DNA of 64,000 nt from Oceanobacter kriegii DSM 6294 (GTDB lineage: Bacteria; Pseudomonadota; Gammaproteobacteria; Pseudomonadales; Oceanobacteraceae). The position numbers were made by a program, and so were the translations under genes. The DNA lies in assembly GCF_000422845.1 (NCBI RefSeq), contig NZ_KE383931.1:110116-174115 (forward strand), in the 5' to 3' direction. The notes under the pieces are model-generated. The model did not search any database. It saw only the letters and a program-made list of their open reading frames with translations, and was not told the origin of the DNA. Position 1 is the first letter of the stretch. Every line of letters starts with the position of its first letter. Positions 8,473-16,456 of the stretch are shown here, one piece after another.

Positions 8473-10964
8473 ACCAGTCTACTTACTCCTGTTTCCATTG
8501 CGGTGAAACCACCAGCAAGCAGGAAGGCGAACGCTGGGCCACCGAGATTGATGGCCAGCGACAACTGATGTGCTGCCCCGGCTGTAAAGCCGTGGCAGAG
8601 ACCATCGTTGCCAGCGGTCTGAAAGACTACTACCGCCATCGCACCGAACTGCCGGAGCTGTCGCCTGCCGACGTTGAGCACGACGATCTCGCCGCCCGCG
8701 ACACACTCACCCTCTATGACAGCGAAGCCATGCAGCGTCGCTTTCTGGCGCATCTGCCCGATGGCAACGTCGAGGCCACACTGGTGATCGACGGCATCAG
8801 CTGCGCCGCCTGTGGCTGGCTGATTGAACACCGTTTGCAAGCCCACGATGCCATCGCCAGCGCCACCCTGAATTTGTCCAACCACCGCCTTGTCGTAAGC
8901 TGGTCACTTGATGCCTTGCCTGCCTCCAGCCTGATGGAACTGATCTATCGACTGGGCTATCGGGCTTCGCCATTTTCGGCCACCTCGGAAGAAGCCAGCC
9001 GCGCGGCAGAAAGCAAGCGCGCCATTCGACGGCTGGCCGTTGCCGGTATCGGCATGATGCAGGTGATGATGCTGGCGGTACCGCTCTATGCTGGCATGGC
9101 GCCACAATACGAAGTGTTCATGCGAATGGCATCCATGGTGCTGAGCTTGCCAGTGGTGCTTTACTCAGCACGGCCATTTTTTGAAGCCGCCATCCGCGAC
9201 CTCAAAACCCGCCATCTGACCATGGACGTGCCGGTATCGCTGGCCATCTTCCTGGCCTTCTGTGCCAGCATCTGGAGCACCTTCAATCAGGGTAAGGAAG
9301 TCTATTTTGACTCCGTGTGCATGTTTACCTTCCTGCTGTTGTTGGGGCGCTTTCTGGAAATGCAGGCACGCCACAAAATGGGCAAATCCGGTAACAACCT
9401 GCTAACGCTGCTGCCGAACGTCGCGCTCAAGGTTGAATCCGCCACCCAGCTTGAACAGCAAACCGTCATTGCCGCAGAAGATATCCAGCTGGACGATCTG
9501 CTGCTAATCAAACCCGGCGCATCGATTCCTGCCGATGGGGTGGTGGTTCATGGCCAAAGCCCGGTGGACGAAGCCGCGCTGACTGGCGAATACCTGCCGA
9601 TCAACAAGAAGATCGGTGATCGGCTGATTGGCGGCACGGTCAACGTCGAATCGCCATTGGTGATGAAAGTAACCGCTACCGGTGCCGAAGCGCAGCTGTC
9701 GACCATCGTTCGACTGATGGACCGGGCCCAGCAAGAAAAACCCAAAGCCGCGTTAATTGCCGACCGCGTGTCCAGTTACTTTGTGGCCGCCGTGCTTGTT
9801 ATCACCAGCAGTGTGTTTGCATTCTGGTGGTGGCAAGGCAACGATCACGCCTTCTTTATTGCCCTGTCTTTGCTAGTCGTCACCTGCCCCTGCGCCTTGT
9901 CGCTGGCAACGCCTACAGCCCTGACCGCAGCCACCGCCGCCCTGCGCGAACAAGGCCTGTTGATCAGCCGTGGCCACGTACTGGAGGCCTTGCCGGGCAT
10001 CGACCGGGTGGTGTTCGACAAGACCGGCACACTGACTCATGGCAAGCTCAGCATCGAGGCCGTGGAGCCGTTGGCAGAACTCTCCCGCGAACAGGTTCTG
10101 GCCATTGCTGCCGGGCTTGAACAAGCCAGCAGCCACCCGATTGCACGGGCTTTCCGCAAACGCCAGGCCGCTCAGGTTACCGATATTGAGCAGACCACCG
10201 GCTTTGGCATACAGGGGATTTGGCACACCGATGGCCAACAGAAAACCGTCCGCCTTGGCCGTGCTGACTTCGCCTGCCAACAGCCTCCGGCCATGCCGAG
10301 CAGTCACCCCCATGGACAGTGGCTACTGTTGTCCTGCGAACAACAACCACTGGGCTGGATTTGTTTGGGCGACAGCTTACGCAAGTCGGCCGCAACCTTG
10401 ATCAGCGGCTTGCAGCAGCATGGCATCAAAACCGCCCTACTAACCGGTGACCCCAGCGCTTCAGGCACCGATATGGCGACAGCCCTGAAGATGGATGCTG
10501 TAGCCACCGGACTGAGCCCGGAACAAAAGCTGGCGCAAGTCAAAAAGTGGCAATCCCATGGTGAAACTGTCTTGATGGTTGGCGACGGCATTAACGACGT
10601 ACCGGTACTGGCGGCCGCCAACATTGCCATTGCCGTCAGCGAAGCGACTGATCTGGCCAAAACCAACGCCGACGCATTACTGACTGGCGGCCAACTGGAT
10701 GTACTGGTCAGCGCCATTGAGACTGCTCGCCGCACCCGCGCTATCATCAAACAAAATATTGGCTGGGCACTGGGCTACAACCTGATTGCCCTGCCAGTTG
10801 CCGCCATGGGCTATGTGCCACCATGGGCCGCTGCCATTGGCATGTCGTTTAGCTCCCTGCTGGTGGTTGGCAATGCCCTGCGACTGGGGCGAGTACCGTC
10901 CAAACAGGCTCCGGCGGCTATGCCAGCAACAACAAAATCCACTACAGAGCCTGGCACTGCCTGA
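8469..10964 (+). CDS. ccoI: Copper-translocating P1B-type ATPase CcoI (FixI)
   Basis: An 831-residue heavy-metal P-type ATPase. In order: an N-terminal cysteine-rich module (CFHCGE, later CCPGCK), an HMA domain with GISCAACGW (Cys112 and Cys115), membrane helices, the actuator motif DEAALTGEYLP, the metal-site CPC at residues 473-475, the phosphorylation site DKTGTLTHG (Asp517), the nucleotide-domain SSHPIARAF, and the hinge GDGINDVP (about 705-712). CcoI/FixI is a copper exporter that supplies copper for CuB assembly rather than resistance, as the fixed neighbourhood with ccoH and ccoS shows. Its start overlaps ccoH. Confidence 0.96.
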   Translation: MNQSTYSCFHCGETTSKQEGERWATEIDGQRQLMCCPGCKAVAETIVASGLKDYYRHRTELPELSPADVEHDDLAARDTLTLYDSEAMQRRFLAHLPDGNVEATLVIDGISCAACGWLIEHRLQAHDAIASATLNLSNHRLVVSWSLDALPASSLMELIYRLGYRASPFSATSEEASRAAESKRAIRRLAVAGIGMMQVMMLAVPLYAGMAPQYEVFMRMASMVLSLPVVLYSARPFFEAAIRDLKTRHLTMDVPVSLAIFLAFCASIWSTFNQGKEVYFDSVCMFTFLLLLGRFLEMQARHKMGKSGNNLLTLLPNVALKVESATQLEQQTVIAAEDIQLDDLLLIKPGASIPADGVVVHGQSPVDEAALTGEYLPINKKIGDRLIGGTVNVESPLVMKVTATGAEAQLSTIVRLMDRAQQEKPKAALIADRVSSYFVAAVLVITSSVFAFWWWQGNDHAFFIALSLLVVTCPCALSLATPTALTAATAALREQGLLISRGHVLEALPGIDRVVFDKTGTLTHGKLSIEAVEPLAELSREQVLAIAAGLEQASSHPIARAFRKRQAAQVTDIEQTTGFGIQGIWHTDGQQKTVRLGRADFACQQPPAMPSSHPHGQWLLLSCEQQPLGWICLGDSLRKSAATLISGLQQHGIKTALLTGDPSASGTDMATALKMDAVATGLSPEQKLAQVKKWQSHGETVLMVGDGINDVPVLAAANIAIAVSEATDLAKTNADALLTGGQLDVLVSAIETARRTRAIIKQNIGWALGYNLIALPVAAMGYVPPWAAAIGMSFSSLLVVGNALRLGRVPSKQAPAAMPATTKSTTEPGTA

Positions 10965-11011
10965 TCAACGGCAGCCTAGCATCAACACGAGTTTTTCTCC
11001 GGATAACTGCG

Positions 11012-11224
11012 ATGGATATTATCTACATTCTGGTTCCGCTCTCGATCGTGCTGCTCGGCATCGCCGTCAGTATTTTTTTCTGGGCGGTCAAAGCCGGTCA
11101 GTTTGACGACCTGGAATCCCCCGCCCACAAAATTCTGTTCGATGACGACGAACCTCAAACGCCCCGCAGCGACTCTCCGCAAGAAGCTGCATCGGACAAT
11201 CCGGACTCCGGTCCCAAGCCATGA
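11012..11224 (+). CDS. ccoS: cbb3 oxidase maturation protein CcoS
   Basis: A 70-residue protein with one membrane helix (about residues 3-25), the conserved WAVKAGQFDDLESPAHKIL stretch and an acidic tail. This is the CcoS/FixS family, required to insert the redox cofactors (heme b and CuB) into CcoN. Its stop overlaps the start of the next gene by 4 bp, so the two are probably translated together. Confidence 0.95.
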   Translation: MDIIYILVPLSIVLLGIAVSIFFWAVKAGQFDDLESPAHKILFDDDEPQTPRSDSPQEAASDNPDSGPKP

Positions 11225-11877
11225 CCGAACCGCTATCGTTACTCACGGCGCTGCTGCTCGGTCTGTTTGGTTCGTCGCACTGTCTGGTCATGTGTGGTGG
11301 TATTGGCGCTGCGATTGGTAGCCAGCCAGGAAAATCGCCATTTTTGAATGTTTTCGCCTTTAATCTGGGCCGAATCACGACCTATGTCATTTTTGGTGGT
11401 GTTGTTTCGGTGGTAGGTTTGTGGCTGCAACAGCTGCAGACCGAAATGATGCTGGTGATGCGCAGTCTGGCCGGGGTGTTATTGGTTCTGATGGGCTTGT
11501 ATGTTGGCCGTTGGCTGATGTGGCTCACCCATTTTGAACAAGCCGGTCAACACCTGTGGAAACGTATCCAACCCGCTACCGGTGCGCTGTTAACCAAACA
11601 AGATACCCCCAGCCGACTACTGCTGGGGATGCTCTGGGGCTTGCTGCCCTGCGGCTTGATCTACAGCACCTTGAGCTGGGTCGCCGCCAACGGTGATCCC
11701 GTCATGGGCATGTTGAGCATGTTATTTTTTGGATTGGGTACCCTGCCTGCGCTATTTGCCAGCTCGCTGGCGGCCCGATCCATCAGCACGTTTTTGAATC
11801 TGAAATCTATAAAGCAACTGGCTGGCGCCCTGCTGGTTGGATATGGCCTCTGGACCCTCTGGGCGATTTGGCACTGA
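11221..11877 (+). CDS. SafE/TauE-like (DsbD-type) membrane protein next to ccoS
   Basis: A 218-residue membrane protein with about six helices. The N-terminal GLFGSSHCLVMCGGIG and the internal WGLLPCGLIYSTLSW, each with a conserved cysteine-glycine turn, match the family annotated as sulfite exporter TauE/SafE (DsbD transmembrane-like). In many gammaproteobacteria it lies directly after ccoS, which suggests a role in cytochrome or metal-site maturation rather than sulfite export. That role is inference from context. The ATG overlaps the ccoS stop. Confidence 0.8.
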   Translation: MTEPLSLLTALLLGLFGSSHCLVMCGGIGAAIGSQPGKSPFLNVFAFNLGRITTYVIFGGVVSVVGLWLQQLQTEMMLVMRSLAGVLLVLMGLYVGRWLMWLTHFEQAGQHLWKRIQPATGALLTKQDTPSRLLLGMLWGLLPCGLIYSTLSWVAANGDPVMGMLSMLFFGLGTLPALFASSLAARSISTFLNLKSIKQLAGALLVGYGLWTLWAIWH

Positions 11878-11888
11878 CAATATCCAAC

Positions 11889-11917
11889 TTGACAGTCGGA
11901 CTATCCGACAAGACCAT
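11889..11917 (+). promoter_or_regulatory. Possible anr promoter with an embedded palindrome
   Basis: TTGACA at 11889-11894 is a perfect -35 box. The -10 at 17 bp (GACCAT) is weak. The spacer holds a perfect inverted repeat, GTCGGA-CTA-TCCGAC (11895-11909), which could be an operator or a hairpin. No good Anr box is seen here, so autoregulation is not evident. Confidence 0.35.
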
Positions 11918-11970
11918 ACGCGGTTCAAGTCAGATGGATCTGGCGCTTCAGGCCAGTAACGGTACTCACT

Positions 11971-12729
11971 ATGAAAACGAACTCTATTGCTCACCCACCG
12001 CTGCGTGGCAATCAGCCTCACTGCCAAACCTGCTCCCTTAACGCCCTGTGCTTGCCCCTGTCGCTCAGCGACAGCGATATGGAGCGTCTGGACGATATCA
12101 TTCGCCGCGGGCGCCCGATTCAGAAAGGCCAGCTGTTGTTCCAGCAAGGCGACGAGTTTCAGTCTGTGTTTGCCGTTCGTACCGGTGCGCTGAAAACCTA
12201 CACCCTGGCCAGCAACGGCGAAGAGCAGATTACCGGCTTCCATCTGGCCAGCGAATTGATTGGCTTGGCAGGCTACGATGGCGGCAACTACCCGCTGACG
12301 GCCAAGGCGCTGGAAACCACCACTGTGTGTGAAATTCCGGTACACCAGCTTGAAACCCTGACTGACGAGCTGCCAGACCTGCGCAAACAGCTGATGCGCA
12401 CCATGGGCAGCGAGATTCGTCACGACCAGAACATGATGCTGCTGCTGAGCAAGAAAAATGCGGAAGAGCGTGTTGCCTCTTTCCTGATGGATATCTCCAA
12501 CCGCTACGCCCGCCGTGGCTTCAGCGCCACCCACTACCGTTTGCCGATGTCCCGTGTTGATATCAGTAATTACCTGGGTCTGGCCGTGGAAACCATCAGC
12601 CGTGTATTCACGCGCTTTCAGAAGAATGGCCTGATCGAAACCCAGGGCAAGGAAATCATCATCGCCGATATGGATCAGCTTCTGGAAATGGCTGGTCTGA
12701 TTGACCACGCCGAGTGCGAAACGGAATAA
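11971..12729 (+). CDS. anr: Oxygen-sensing Crp/Fnr-family regulator Anr
   Basis: A 252-residue cytoplasmic transcription factor. The N-terminal cysteines 18, 21 and 27 (HCQTCSLNALCLP) and Cys120 (TTVCEIPV) match the four ligands of the oxygen-labile 4Fe-4S cluster of Fnr. A cyclic-nucleotide-like barrel spans about 45-140, then a dimer helix. The C-terminal winged helix has the recognition pattern VETISRVFTRF, with the Glu, Ser and Arg that read TTGAT. Under low oxygen, Fnr/Anr proteins activate cbb3 oxidase and related genes. Its place just after the cbb3 assembly operon and the Anr-like site before ompW fit that role. The name anr rather than fnr is by lineage inference. Confidence 0.93.
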   Translation: MKTNSIAHPPLRGNQPHCQTCSLNALCLPLSLSDSDMERLDDIIRRGRPIQKGQLLFQQGDEFQSVFAVRTGALKTYTLASNGEEQITGFHLASELIGLAGYDGGNYPLTAKALETTTVCEIPVHQLETLTDELPDLRKQLMRTMGSEIRHDQNMMLLLSKKNAEERVASFLMDISNRYARRGFSATHYRLPMSRVDISNYLGLAVETISRVFTRFQKNGLIETQGKEIIIADMDQLLEMAGLIDHAECETE

Positions 12730-12749
12730 CCTATTACGTGATGTTATTG

Positions 12750-12795
12750 AAAAGGCAGTGCTCAGGGACCCTCCCTGGGCACTGCCTTTTTGGTT
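12750..12795. terminator. Bidirectional terminator between anr and the FIST chemoreceptor
   Basis: A 19-bp stem (AAAAGGCAGTG... / ...CACTGCCTTTT) with one wobble pair and a 3-base loop, with T runs on both strands. It serves the two convergent genes. Confidence 0.9.
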
Positions 12796-12803
12796 TCTGG
12801 CCG

Positions 12804-14825
12804 CTACCTTCGCTGTAGGGAACGCAGGGTCTGAATGGCTTCAACGTCCTGATCAATACGCGACATGTTTTCCATCATGCTGTTGATGTAACGGGTCGAG
12901 TCGCTCACCTGCTTACCCGCTTCCAATGACGAATTCACCAAACTGGCCAGCTCACCACTGAGCATCTGGCTGCCACCTGAGATACGCCCAAGAAACTCTT
13001 CCGTATGGGCAATGGCTTCCTGAATCGAGCCAATGGAACCGGTAACGGCGTTGATGGTGTCGCCGGTTTTATTGAGGCTGTCCTGGGTTGTGTGTGAGAG
13101 CTGACGCACTTCGTCGGCCACAACGGCAAACCCGCGCCCTGCCTCCCCTGCCCGAGCCGCTTCAATCGCCGCGTTAAGCGCCAACAGGTTGGTTTGATCG
13201 GCAATTCCCGAGATGGCCGACAGGATTTTCAGCACTTCCTCAGAGTTACTTCGCAGCGTACCCACGGTGGAATGAAGCTGCTCACGCTCGGCGCTTTGCT
13301 GTTCAATATCATCGGAAAACCCCAGAAACTTCTGCTGCACATCGGTCAGGATGGTGCCCGTTTGTTCTGCGTAGTCCGACACCTTGTCAAAGCTTGAAGC
13401 AATGGTATGCAGCATGGCGCGGTATTCGCCCAAATGCTCCACCAACGTGTTTTGCAAACTGTTGATGCGCTGCAGGCTATTAATCTGCATTTGCAGGTAA
13501 TACTCGCGGAACTGGGCATAGTGAAGGGCAAAGTTGTCGGCATATTCATCACTGAATTTGGCACCTTGCGGCACCCGAAACAGACACAACGCCGTCAGTG
13601 TCTGGTTCATATGAACACCCAGCAATTCACCGAAGGTGGAAAATCCGGCCACCGGGATGTCCTTGAACTCGGTAACCCGAGACAGGTTCTCGGCGTTATT
13701 CAAACGCCGCAGAATGCAGTCATTGGCCAACATGGCAATGGGACGGCCGGGTTTGCCACTCATCATGCGGTTAAACGCACTGTGGGTGGTACCCGCAAAG
13801 TCCATCGGTCTGACCAGCATTAGCTCATCACCAAAATCGAGATCGCAGAAAAAGCTGACCGAGCCCGATTCCAGGTCGATGGCGGCAATGGATCGAATAA
13901 ACAGCTCACCGCCAATTTTCACCGCAAACGACTGTTTGCCCAGCGCCGCTTCCAACCCATCGCGAGAGCAATGCAGTTGTTCGCACAGAGCGTCGACAAA
14001 CGGAATAATCGCATGGTCGGTTTCCCGCAGTACCGAACGGACTGTGCGCGTGTGAACATCGGCCTCGGCAATCACAAAAGACGTCGCCGTTGCTTCAAAA
14101 TTGTGAGATTTGACGATGCCATACCGTACGTCCGCCGCCAGCTTGACGAAAATCACCATGGCAGCGTTACGAGCGATGCGATCGCCGTCGTAAATCAGCG
14201 CGCTCTGAAAATCCAACTTGCCCCCTGCCGAACCGCCCACAAAGTAGCATGGGAAACGGCCACTGGCGTACAGAGCCTGCATAAAGAAGCTTTCCGAGGC
14301 AGTGAGGCCATCAAAGAAGGTCAGCGCCAGACTGTCCTGGGCGTTGATGGCAAAAGGAACCGACAGCTTGTCGATTTCAGAGCGGATCATCGCCACCCGC
14401 TGGTCACGGTCGTAGCGAATCGCGCCGGACTGCATGTCTTCACAGTGCAATGGCACCAACTGGATAGACACGTCGCTGAACACGATGGGGCTGAAGCTTT
14501 GCAGCACAATGTTGTCCCAGCTGCCGTCAGCATCGTGATACAGACTAGCGCCACAGCTGCTTAGCTCGCCGGCGGTCATGATCCCTACTACCCGCTCCGC
14601 AAACGGCATTGCCTGTTTAAGCCTGCCAAGGGTGGTTTCAAGATCAAGGTGTGGCGACACATAGGCAATCACCAGTTTGCTATTGCCTTGCCGAAACGCC
14701 AGCTGACTGGCCAGTACCCCGGCATCTATCTGAGAGCTACTGCACTGGTAGACCCGAACATCTTGCTCACCAGCCTGCTGGGACTGCTTTTTTTCTGCGG
14801 ATGCGCCAAAACCAAACCACGACAT
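12804..14825 (-). CDS. Soluble methyl-accepting chemotaxis protein with FIST sensor domain
   Basis: A 673-residue protein without a membrane segment. Residues about 35-400 look like FIST-N plus FIST-C ([52 protein letters not shown]), a domain pair proposed to bind small ligands such as amino acids. A coiled-coil signalling domain follows, with the MCP tip ([19 protein letters not shown], about residues 541-560) that binds CheA/CheW. It is therefore likely a cytoplasmic chemoreceptor that senses an internal metabolite. The start at 14825 has only a weak ribosome site, and a hairpin (TATCAG / CTGATA, 14842-14860) lies in the leader. It converges on anr. Confidence 0.88.
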   Translation of the reverse strand: MSWFGFGASAEKKQSQQAGEQDVRVYQCSSSQIDAGVLASQLAFRQGNSKLVIAYVSPHLDLETTLGRLKQAMPFAERVVGIMTAGELSSCGASLYHDADGSWDNIVLQSFSPIVFSDVSIQLVPLHCEDMQSGAIRYDRDQRVAMIRSEIDKLSVPFAINAQDSLALTFFDGLTASESFFMQALYASGRFPCYFVGGSAGGKLDFQSALIYDGDRIARNAAMVIFVKLAADVRYGIVKSHNFEATATSFVIAEADVHTRTVRSVLRETDHAIIPFVDALCEQLHCSRDGLEAALGKQSFAVKIGGELFIRSIAAIDLESGSVSFFCDLDFGDELMLVRPMDFAGTTHSAFNRMMSGKPGRPIAMLANDCILRRLNNAENLSRVTEFKDIPVAGFSTFGELLGVHMNQTLTALCLFRVPQGAKFSDEYADNFALHYAQFREYYLQMQINSLQRINSLQNTLVEHLGEYRAMLHTIASSFDKVSDYAEQTGTILTDVQQKFLGFSDDIEQQSAEREQLHSTVGTLRSNSEEVLKILSAISGIADQTNLLALNAAIEAARAGEAGRGFAVVADEVRQLSHTTQDSLNKTGDTINAVTGSIGSIQEAIAHTEEFLGRISGGSQMLSGELASLVNSSLEAGKQVSDSTRYINSMMENMSRIDQDVEAIQTLRSLQRR

Positions 14826-15020
14826 AAACGGATTCTCATGCTATCAGGAGCCATCTGATAACCCGCGCTATCGTGCTTTGGCCGATAACGATCGGATTCA
14901 TCAGGAATCTATTAACTCTAGTAAAGGCATGTGCGATCTGCACAATCGGGATTGATCTGGCGCAAATTAAGGTGCTGAAAGCCTTCAGCTATTTCCGGAC
15001 TCTGAGGTCTGTGCCGATCG

Positions 15021-15060
15021 GAAGTTAGAATCAGAAGTTAAGATCAGGAGTTAGAACTGA
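15021..15060. repeat. Degenerate 13-14 bp tandem repeat, three units
   Basis: GAAGTTAGAATCA, GAAGTTAAGATCA and GGAGTTAGAACTGA follow each other directly. No function is evident. Confidence 0.55.
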
Positions 15061-15062
15061 AA

Positions 15063-15091
15063 ACGAGCGAGCCCATGGCTCGCTCCATAAA
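15063..15091 (-). terminator. Hairpin after the lipoprotein gene
   Basis: A perfect 9-bp stem GAGCGAGCC / GGCTCGCTC with a 3-base loop, 33 bp past the stop of the minus-strand gene. On the minus strand it is followed by a short GTTTTC run, so termination may be moderate. Confidence 0.6.
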
Positions 15092-15117
15092 AGATCACGT
15101 CATTGAGAGGCAGGCGT

Positions 15118-16455
15118 TTAGCGAATGCGCGGCAGCAACAGATCCACCAGCTCCCACTCGATGTAGGTTACGGCTGGCTGTTTGGACACCGCTTTCAGAT
15201 ACTTGCGGGCACTGCTTCGTTTGCCCTTTTTCCAGTATTGGTACGCGGTATAAAAATAGGCTTCGGTTTTCTCACAGCCGTTAGATGCCATATCGATCAA
15301 GTCGGTGTTGGCTTCATTGGCATCCAGATACTGGCCAATCAGTAACTGCCAGTCGTTAGCGTAGCCGCTGTTTTCTACCAGCGGTGCAAAGTCTTTCTTG
15401 CCGCTCATAATCGCAACCAGCCACTGTTTAACCGCCAGTCCCAGCAAGAAGGGCTTACCTTCCAGTTCGCCCGGGTAATTCTCGAGGTATTTCATCGCAC
15501 GAGAATCGTGCTCATCAGCCATCATCGACATCGCGGCGTACAACGGGTCAACCGCACCCGGGTAGCCTTCCTCCAGGCGATCCAGCCAACGCGCGGCAGC
15601 ACCATAGTCATTACTGGCCACCGCCAGTTCCTGCAAGAACACCAGACTGTCGACCGTTTCTTCAATCGAGTTCGCTTTATTGGCAGCATGGCGAGCGAGC
15701 TTGTAACGACCACCGTCGCGGTACAGTCTGGCAGCGTCGAGGTAGTATTCGGCGTTGTCAGAGGCCGCAGCGGCTTTCGAATACAAGGTCGCAGCTTTCA
15801 GCAGGTAATCCTTGTTTTCGTAACCACAACTGCCCTGCCATGCCAGATCATCCAACGCCATTGCCTTACGTGCCTGCAAGTTTGGATCGCCATCCAGATT
15901 CTTGATCTGGTTAAAAGAGAACAGCGCCAGGTTCGAGTGTTTATCCATGGTCAGCAAGTTGGCCAGAAACACCCAGATACGCTCTGCGCCGCGCCCTTCC
16001 CGAATGGTCTTCTGCAATAGCTGCATCACTGCCGGATTGTCCGCGCCGTTCAGGAGCAGTTGCATGGCATCAATGTACTCCGGCGGCGTGTAGTCCAATC
16101 GGGCGAACTCCGGTAGCGCCACATAGTACTGTTCCAGCTGCTCCGAGGCTTGCAGGTTCATGCTATCCAGAGCAAATTGCATGCGGTATTGGCCATCCAG
16201 AACCGCCGTGCTGTGCGGTAGATACTGACGCGCTACGGTAAAGTGCTCCAGCGCACGGGTGGCAATATCGCGGGCTTCCTGTGGGGATTCTGCGGCGTCC
16301 AGTTGGGCCACAAGAGCCTGCGCCATGCCCAGGTTCACTGAACCCGGCAACGTAGAATCGGTGTGAAAGGCCAAATCTTCTGTGGGTTTCAGGCCTGTAC
16401 TCTTCATACAGCCGCCAACTAGCACAGTGGCCAGGATCATCATCAGCAACTTCAT
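15118..16455 (-). CDS. Outer-membrane-type lipoprotein with TPR-like repeats
   Basis: About 445 residues. It starts with a lipoprotein signal peptide (MKLLMMILATVLVGGC), with the lipid-anchored cysteine at position 16. The rest is alpha-helical with repeated helix pairs such as YYLDAARLYRDGGRYKLARHAANKA, typical of TPR-type scaffolds. The ATG at 16455 was chosen because AGGAG lies 7 bp before it and the lipobox follows. Frames further upstream overlap the neighbouring gene. It begins 1 bp after the stop of the transglutaminase-like gene, so the two form an operon and may act together in the envelope. The specific function is unknown. Confidence 0.8.
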   Translation of the reverse strand: MKLLMMILATVLVGGCMKSTGLKPTEDLAFHTDSTLPGSVNLGMAQALVAQLDAAESPQEARDIATRALEHFTVARQYLPHSTAVLDGQYRMQFALDSMNLQASEQLEQYYVALPEFARLDYTPPEYIDAMQLLLNGADNPAVMQLLQKTIREGRGAERIWVFLANLLTMDKHSNLALFSFNQIKNLDGDPNLQARKAMALDDLAWQGSCGYENKDYLLKAATLYSKAAAASDNAEYYLDAARLYRDGGRYKLARHAANKANSIEETVDSLVFLQELAVASNDYGAAARWLDRLEEGYPGAVDPLYAAMSMMADEHDSRAMKYLENYPGELEGKPFLLGLAVKQWLVAIMSGKKDFAPLVENSGYANDWQLLIGQYLDANEANTDLIDMASNGCEKTEAYFYTAYQYWKKGKRSSARKYLKAVSKQPAVTYIEWELVDLLLPRIR

Positions 16456-16456
16456 C

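Larger units (their letters stand above)
14826..15117. other. Region upstream of the FIST chemoreceptor
   Basis: This 292-bp region has no gene I can support. It holds a leader inverted repeat (14842-14860), an Anr-like half site TTGATCTGGCGCAA (14952-14965, right half with two mismatches), a degenerate 13-14 bp tandem repeat (15021-15060), and the terminator-like hairpin of the minus-strand lipoprotein gene (15065-15085). Confidence 0.45.

Noticed and set aside
8469..10964. CcoI read as a copper-resistance exporter (CopA)
   Set aside because: Its position between ccoH and ccoS and the FixI-type cysteine-rich N-terminus mark it as the cbb3 assembly ATPase.
11221..11877. Literal sulfite exporter function
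   Set aside because: Only a family label. The fixed position after ccoS argues for a role in oxidase or cytochrome maturation.
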